From Acidovorax sp. 1608163 (GTDB taxonomy: Bacteria > Pseudomonadota > Gammaproteobacteria > Burkholderiales > Burkholderiaceae_C): DNA of 64,000 nucleotides. Location of the stretch: assembly GCF_003669015.1 (NCBI RefSeq), contig NZ_CP033069.1, positions 4,981,879-5,045,878 of the forward strand, in the 5' to 3' direction. Positions 57,908 through 64,000 of the stretch are shown here, one piece after another (within the stretch, counting starts at the first letter, position 1; the number at the start of each line of letters is the position of its first letter). Position numbers and translations under genes: made by a program. The notes beneath the pieces were generated by a model. The model was not told where the DNA came from. It did not search any database and saw nothing but the letters and a program-made list of their open reading frames with translations.

Positions 57908-58600
57908 ATGGAATTACTTTCGAGCCAAGCATTCTGGATCGGGCTGGCCCAGATCATCTGGATCAACATCATCCTCTCTGGCGACAACGCCGTGGTGATC
58001 GCCCTGGCGGCCCGCAGCCTGGAGCCGCGCCAGCAAAAACTGGCCATTTTCTGGGGCACAGCGGCGGCGGTGGTGCTGCGGGTGGTGTTGACCGTTGTGG
58101 CCGTCAAGCTCATGGCACTGCCTTGGTTGCAGCTGGTGGGCGGCATCTTGCTGCTGTGGATTGGCGTGCAATTGCTCAATGACGGCGATGACGAAGAAGA
58201 CGAAGGCGAGAACAAGCAAAGCGGTTTGATGGCGGCCATTCGCACGATCCTGGTGGCTGACCTGGTGATGAGCCTGGACAACGTGATTGGCGTGGCCGCA
58301 GCGGCCAACGGCGACATGGTTTTGCTGGTGCTGGGCTTGGCCATCGCCATTCCGATTGTGATTTTTGGCAGCACGCTGATGATCAAGGTGATGACGCGTT
58401 ACCCCGTCATCGTGACCCTGGGCGCGGCCCTGATTGGCTGGGTGGGCGGTGAAACCATCGTCTCTGACAAGATGCTCGAGCCCATCGTGCCCCACCACTC
58501 GGTGGGCTTTTACGCCGCCGCTGCATTGGGTGCCGTGCTGGTGGTGGCCACAGGCAAATACCTGCAAAGCCGCAAGACCTCCCAGGTCGCTGCCGCCTGA
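57908..58600 (+). CDS. TerC-family membrane protein, second copy
   Basis: A 230-residue intact TerC/YkoY-type protein with seven to eight membrane helices. The conserved acidic motifs are SGDNAVVIALAAR and MSLDNVIGVAAAA, which carry the Asp residues thought to bind metal. An acidic loop (DDEEDEGE) lies between. It is divergent from the first, riboswitch-controlled copy. GGACGGAGA precedes the ATG. A role in manganese or tellurite homeostasis is inferred from the family. Confidence 0.92.
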   Translation: MELLSSQAFWIGLAQIIWINIILSGDNAVVIALAARSLEPRQQKLAIFWGTAAAVVLRVVLTVVAVKLMALPWLQLVGGILLLWIGVQLLNDGDDEEDEGENKQSGLMAAIRTILVADLVMSLDNVIGVAAAANGDMVLLVLGLAIAIPIVIFGSTLMIKVMTRYPVIVTLGAALIGWVGGETIVSDKMLEPIVPHHSVGFYAAAALGAVLVVATGKYLQSRKTSQVAAA

Positions 58601-58805
58601 CGCCACTGACGCACCTCCAGGCTTTGGCCTGGCCATCCCGCCACGGCCTGCGCTGTGGCGGGGATTTTTCATGGGGAGACCCTGCAGCGGTGGCGGTGCC
58701 CTGCGGCGGCTATGATCCAGCCCCCTTTCCTCCCGCCCCGGTTTTGCCATGCCCTGCTGCACGCAGCGGCCCGGCCGCCCAGCCGCTCCGCTGCCTTTTG
58801 CGTCC

Positions 58806-59260
58806 ATGACCGCCATTCACATCACCGACATCGAAGCCGCCATCAACCACTGGCGCGAGCGCGCGCCTGCCTGCACGGGCATGGCGCTGGCGCCGCAGGT
58901 GCAGGCGCTGGCCGAGGTGTACGCGTTGATGGTGTACCGGCACGAAGATGCGGTGGACGAGAACCGCTTGCCGCCCGAAGCGCTACAGGCCTGGATGGGC
59001 TGGTACGACACCACCCCGACACGCCCTGCATCGCCATTTGCTCCACCAGCCAGGGCGACGATCTGTGCAAAGGCTGTGGCCGCACCTTTGACGAGGTGCA
59101 GCATTGGCCCGCCATGACGCCTGGTGCCAAGCGCCAGGTGTGGCGCCGGATCACGCTGGAGCACTCGGCTTGGCGCTTCAACCGCTATGCCGAACGAGCG
59201 GCGGAAGGCCGCTCTACCGGGCCAACATCGCATGCACCTGCGCGCACACCCTCGGCCTGA
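58806..59260 (+). pseudogene. DUF3717-DUF1289 protein, frameshifted once
   Basis: The first frame codes for a DUF3717-type domain (ITDIEAAINHWRERAPA and VYALMVYRHEDAVDE). One missing C near 59013 shifts into a DUF1289 domain (DTPCIAICSTSQGDDLCKGC, then GRTFDEVQHW), a small four-cysteine domain, ending at 59260. Restored, it is a protein of about 151 residues. The break falls in a C-run, so error is likely. The function is unknown; both domains are common in betaproteobacteria. Confidence 0.7.
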
Positions 59261-59318
59261 GAGGGCGTCCGGGTCCGCAGGCCTGTACGCGCGATGCTCT
59301 ACCGGTTAAGGTGGGTCT

Positions 59319-59624
59319 ATGCTGCGCCTGACCCAAGCCCCCAACATCGCGATTGCCACTGTGTGGGCAGACTTGCTGTGTGAAGCAGGCATGACCGCTT
59401 CGGTTCAGCGCCAATACCTGGGGGCTGCCGCCGGGCACCTGCCGCCCGACCAATGTCTGCCCGAGATTTGGCTGGACTACGATGAACACGCTGACCGCGC
59501 CCGGGCGTTGCTGCAAGACCTTCAGAACCTGCCCCAGCGCCTGTGGGCCTGCCGTTGCGGGGAGACGGTGGAGGGCGGCTTTGAGCAGTGCTGGCAATGC
59601 GGTGCTCTCATGCCGCGCGACTGA
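59319..59624 (+). CDS. DUF2007-type protein with C-terminal zinc ribbon
   Basis: A 101-residue protein. Residues 1-70 resemble DUF2007 (putative signal-transducing; LTQAPNIAIATVWADLLCEA and LPEIWLDYDEHADRARALL). The end WACRCGETVEGGFEQCWQCG has two CxC/CxxC pairs typical of a zinc ribbon. It is a short, intact gene in an otherwise damaged stretch. Confidence 0.8.
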   Translation: MLRLTQAPNIAIATVWADLLCEAGMTASVQRQYLGAAAGHLPPDQCLPEIWLDYDEHADRARALLQDLQNLPQRLWACRCGETVEGGFEQCWQCGALMPRD

Positions 59625-59626
59625 GT

Positions 59627-59684
59627 TTTGCTATCAAATAAATAGCTTTTAGCGCTCAATTTCAAGCGCTAGCGCCTGTTTTGT
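59627..59684 (-). repeat. Dispersed palindromic repeat, family 1, copy I
   Basis: TTTTGCTATCAAATAAATAG, CTTTTAGCGCTCAATTTC and AAGCGCTAGCGCCTGTTTTG. It lies between the convergent DUF2007 and yaeQ genes. Confidence 0.75.
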
Positions 59685-59722
59685 CAAGAATATGCGCCGC
59701 TGGGTTGCGTCGCCTATGGGCG

Positions 59723-60280
59723 TCACTTCCAGCGCACCGGCTCCACGTGTACGCTGCCCAGGTTGCTGCTCAGGGTCAGCGCGCCCTCTTGCACGGTGGC
59801 TTGCAGTTGCATGCTGCGCTCGGCCATGGCCGCCATGGCTTGTGATGCCTCGGTGGGGATGCGCCAGACCTGCAGCTTGTCCAGGCGCGACAGCTTGGAT
59901 TCCATGCCCTTCCACCACACTTCTGACGCGTGGTTGAAGCAGTAAACAAGCACCGAGTCGGCCTTGCTGCAGGCCTTGGTCAGCGGCTTGTCCTCGGGCT
60001 GCCCCACCTCGATCCACACGCGCTTGCGGCCCGTGAAGTCGGTGAGTGACGCATCCGGGTCATCCGGGTCCGACAGCCCCGCGCCAAAGGCCAGCGTGGC
60101 GTCGCCATTGCACAGGTCGTTGAGCTGGTGCGCCTGGATGGCCAGGGCGCCAGCCGCACCATCATGCGCTCGTCGGTCTCGCTGGGGTGGCGGGCCAGGG
60201 TCAGGGCATGGTCGGCGTAGTAGCCGTGGTCGATGTCGGCGATTGCAGGTTCGCCTGAAGATGGTGGATTTGATGGCCAT
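59723..60280 (-). pseudogene. yaeQ: YaeQ family protein, frameshifted
   Basis: YaeQ is a conserved small protein with a PD-(D/E)XK-like fold; in E. coli it was linked to RfaH-type effects. The start MAIKSTIF (ATG 60280) and the end ([48 protein letters not shown]) are clear. Between about 60256 and 60147 three single bases are missing (in AA, AAA and GG runs). Restoring them gives [20 protein letters not shown], then [19 protein letters not shown], as expected. It is therefore a normal gene with probable sequence errors. Confidence 0.75.
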
Positions 60281-60287
60281 GGGGTGT

Positions 60288-60383
60288 ATCAAAAACAAGA
60301 GCTGCAGCGCAAGTATTTACTTGCTTTGGCAGCTCTAGAGGTTTCAAAGGCCCGTGCTATCAGCGCAGGCAGCTATCATTTTT

Positions 60384-60385
<2 letters not shown>
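60288..60385. repeat. Two adjacent degenerate family 1 repeats, copies J and K
   Basis: AAAAACAAGAGCTGCAGCGC ... GCTTTGGCAGCTCTAGAGG (about 60291-60342) and AAAGGCCCGTGCTATCAGCGC ... AGGCAGCTATCATTTTT (about 60345-60385). They fill the whole gap between yaeQ and purB and end at the purB stop. Confidence 0.6.
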
Positions 60386-61748
<1,363 letters not shown>

Positions 61749-61905
61749 GGCGCGCAATTGTAGGCGGGCAGTCGGTGGGCAGTGGGAGGACACCCACTGT
61801 TGTAGCTGCGCCATGCCCGTCAGGTGGGGGTGGCGGGGGCCGATAGAATCGCGTCCCCAGCCAGTGCGCGCCGTTTGCGTGCGGGCATTCACTTCCTGCC
61901 TACCC

Positions 61906-62575
61906 ATGAAACTGATCGGATCCACCACCAGCCCCTACGTGCGCAAAGTGCGCATTGTGTTGGCCGAGAAAAAGCTCGACTACCAGTTCCTGCAGGACAA
62001 CGTCTGGGGGGACGACACCACGGTGTCGGCCTCCAACCCGCTGGGCAAGGTGCCCTGCCTGGTGATGGAAGGTGGCGAGGCCGTGTTTGATTCGCGGGTG
62101 ATCGTGGAATACCTGGACACCCTCTCGCCCGTTGGCAAGCTCATCCCGGCCCAAGGTCGTGAGCGGGCCGAGGTCAAGACCTGGGAAGCCCTGGCCGACG
62201 GCGCCATGGACGCCGCCATCCTCGCCCGCATGGAATCCACCTGGGTGCACCGCCCGGATGACCAACGCTGCCAGGCCTGGATCGATCGGCAAATGGGCAA
62301 GGTGAATGCCGCGCTCAAGGCCATGAGCCAGGCCTGGGCGACAAGCCGTATTGCAGCGGTATCCACCTGAGCCTGTCCGACATCGCTGTGGGCTGCGCCC
62401 TGGGCTGGCTGGAGTTCCGCTACCCAGAGCTGGCCTGGCGCGCCGAGTACCCCAACCTGGGCAAGCTGCTGGACAAGCTGATGCAGCGCCCAGTTTTGCG
62501 GACACCAGCCCGCCGTCTGAGACGGCTGGGGCAAAGGCCCGCAGCATGGCGCACCCGCCGCTGTGCAGGGGCTGA
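61906..62575 (+). pseudogene. Glutathione S-transferase family protein, two frameshifts
   Basis: The N-terminal thioredoxin-like domain reads MKLIGSTTSPYVRKVRIVLA and NPLGKVPCLVMEGGEAVFDS, the latter with the glutathione-binding cis-Pro and Asp-Ser. The helical domain follows. One missing G near 62331 and one missing C near 62490 split the frame; restored, it continues LSLSDIAVGCALGWLEFRYP to PPSETAGAKARSMAHPPLCRG at stop 62575. The protein is about 223 residues, the normal size. It is divergent from purB. Confidence 0.78.
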
Positions 62576-62603
62576 TCCCCGGGTATCCAAGGAGGGGCGG
62601 CTG

Positions 62604-62630
62604 GCAGATATTGCCGTATGCTATATCTGC
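62604..62630. promoter_or_regulatory. Inverted repeat before the tetR-family gene
   Basis: GCAGATAT (62604-62611) and ATATCTGC (62623-62630) are perfect 8-bp arms 11 bases apart, ending one base before the start codon. Autoregulation by the TetR-type protein is likely. Confidence 0.55.
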
Positions 62631-62631
62631 T

Positions 62632-63347
62632 ATGAACGAACTGGTTAGAACCTCCCTGCCGACGGGCCCACGTCTGCGCCGGCCCCCGACGCAGGGCTGG
62701 CGCGGAGCCACGGCCGCCTCGGCCGCAGAGCGCGGACGCGTCAACGACCCGGACCGCACGATGGCCAACATCCTGGAGGTGGCCACCTCCGAGTTTGCCG
62801 ACAAGGGGCTGGCCGGGGCGCGCATTGACGAGATCGCTGAGCTGACCCATACCAGCAAGCGCATGATTACTACTATTTTGGTAGCAAAGAGGGCTTGTAC
62901 CTTGCGGTGCTGGAAGAGGCCTATCGCCGCATCCGCCAGATTGAGACCAGCCTGCGCCTGGAAGACATGGAGCCCGAGGCCGCGCTGCGGGCCCTGGTGG
63001 GCTTCACATTCGACTACCAATTGGGCAACCCCGAGTTCATCCGTCTGGTGATGAACGAGAACATGCACCGGGGCGAATTCATTCGCCGCTCCGCCACCAT
63101 CCAGGAGCTGACGTGCCCGCCATCAATGCTGTGCAGGCGGTGTACGAACGGGGAGTGGCCACCGGGGTGTTTCGCCCCCACATGGACCCGATTGACCTGC
63201 ACATGTCCATCTCGGCCCTGTGCTTCTTCAACGTGGCCAACCGCCACACCTTCAGCGCCATCTCAAGCGCTCGCTGGACGAGCCCAGCGCCTTGCCCAGC
63301 GGCGCGACTCCATCATCGACATGGTCGTGCGCTTCGTGCGCTGCTGA
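62632..63347 (+). pseudogene. TetR-family regulator, four frameshifts
   Basis: After a variable N-terminal tail, the TetR helix-turn-helix reads ANILEVATSEFADKGLAGAR, then IDEIAELTHTSKRMI. Breaks by single-base loss lie near 62866 (TTT to TT), 63110, 63260 and 63294. Restored pieces are YLAVLEEAYRRIRQIETSLR, VPAINAVQAVYERGVATGVF and the end RDSIIDMVVRFVRC. The C-terminal domain resembles RutR-like regulators. It precedes a TRAP transporter gene, which it may control. Loss of function is doubtful given the error pattern. Confidence 0.72.
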
Positions 63348-63519
63348 CCCTTGCGAGGGCCGTTGCGTTCACGGCCCGTCTCGTCCCTTCTTGCCCCTTC
63401 GTACTGCTACACCCCGGCCTGCGCCCGCGCAAGGTCCCAAGGGTTTGCACCGATGATTAAAACTAACCAGTTCGTACAAAATATCCAGACAAGCGATAAC
63501 GTTTTGACTGGAGACAAGG

Positions 63520-64000
63520 ATGTTCGAATTTGCTGACCGCGTGTTGCGCGCTACACCCGGGCGCTGGACATGCTCGGGGGCTTGTTCCTCGCCGTCATGG
63601 TGGTGCTCGTCTTCGGCAACGTGGTGTTGCGTTACGCCTTCAATTCGGGCTCACCATGTCCGAAGAAGTCTCGCGCTGGCTCTTCGTGTGGCTGACCTTC
63701 ATGGGCGCTGTGGTGGCCCTGCGCGAACACGGTCACCTGGGCACCGATGCCCTGGTGGCGCGCCTGCCCCGCACGGGCAAGAAGATCTGCCTGGTGCTGG
63801 CCCAGGTGTCCATGCTGTATGTGTCCTGGTTGCTGCTCAAAGGCAGCTGGGTGCAGGCCGAAATCAATTGGGACACTGAGGCCCCCGTCACGGGCGCGTC
63901 GGTGGGCATCTTCTACGCCAGCGGCGTGATGCTGGGCGTGTCCTCCATGGCCATCTTGCTGCGCGATTTGCTGCGCACCTTGTTTGCCAGCACCTCAGAC
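63520..64000 (+). pseudogene. TRAP transporter small permease (DctQ), partial and frameshifted
   Basis: A DctQ-type four-helix membrane subunit of a TRAP carboxylate transporter, running off the window end. GGAGACAAGG precedes ATG 63520. Single-base losses near 63553 and 63652 break the frame; restored, it reads TRALDMLGGLFLAVMVVLVF, then GNVVLRYAFNSG, then MSEEVSRWLFVWLTFMGAVV and ALREHGHLGTDALVARLP, which are typical. The large permease and binding protein should lie downstream, outside the window. Confidence 0.78.

Overview
The window is a GC-rich chromosomal segment of a betaproteobacterium, most likely a member of the Comamonadaceae close to Acidovorax. The evidence is the gene content (Bug-type and DUF4148 proteins, lptD-surA-rsmA, type 2 argC, recA-recX), the codon use, and two dispersed palindromic repeat families that recur between and even inside genes. 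No rRNA, tRNA, CRISPR array, phage or intact transposon was seen.

Layout. 0-9.5 kb: mmsA, a five-gene oligopeptide-type ABC transporter behind a sigma-54 promoter, an amidase and ureidoglycolate lyase. 9.8-13.4 kb: malic enzyme, then a secreted guanyl-RNase/barstar pair. 13.8-23.8 kb: the outer-membrane/ribosome maturation cluster rsmA-surA-lptD, divergent amgK, rsmE, a diguanylate cyclase, and an alpha/beta hydrolase preceded by a 19-copy hexanucleotide tract. 23.8-33.4 kb: a two-component system with a frameshifted kinase, a phytase-like lipoprotein, an N-formylglutamate amidohydrolase, a Bug solute-binding protein with a divergent LysR regulator, and a Crp-like regulator divergent from an unusual membrane cyclase carrying a [2Fe-2S] domain.

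33.4-36.1 kb is a visibly AT-rich island of five co-directional genes. It encodes a free-standing homologue of the membrane-binding domain of cholesterol-dependent cytolysins, an unrecognised 258-residue protein, a 93-residue protein, a double LuxR-type regulator split at an A8 tract, and a small secreted cysteine protein. This is the best candidate for an undescribed system.

36.4-42.6 kb: a DUF4148 protein, a broken marR, recA-recX, argC and sucCD. 42.8-50.1 kb: a five-gene signalling operon (CHASE2 Ser/Thr kinase, PP2C phosphatase, FHA protein, CHASE2 nucleotide cyclase, metallo-beta-lactamase-fold cyclic-nucleotide phosphodiesterase) that links protein phosphorylation to cAMP synthesis and breakdown. 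50.2-52.5 kb: two tandem type IV pilins, the first behind a sigma-54 promoter, and a TfpX/TfpZ accessory protein. 52.5-58.6 kb: a decayed segment, moaC, an M48 periplasmic protease, small membrane proteins, and two divergent terC genes with a probable yybP-ykoY manganese riboswitch before one of them.

58.8-64 kb holds DUF3717/DUF1289, DUF2007, yaeQ, purB, gst, tetR and dctQ-like genes. Nearly all are interrupted by single-base losses in short runs, purB at ten or more places. The density and type of change point to poor sequence quality near a contig end rather than real gene decay. The same deletion type appears sparsely in the histidine kinase, marR and the first terC. The luxR frameshift in the AT-rich island has the opposite sign and may be biological.
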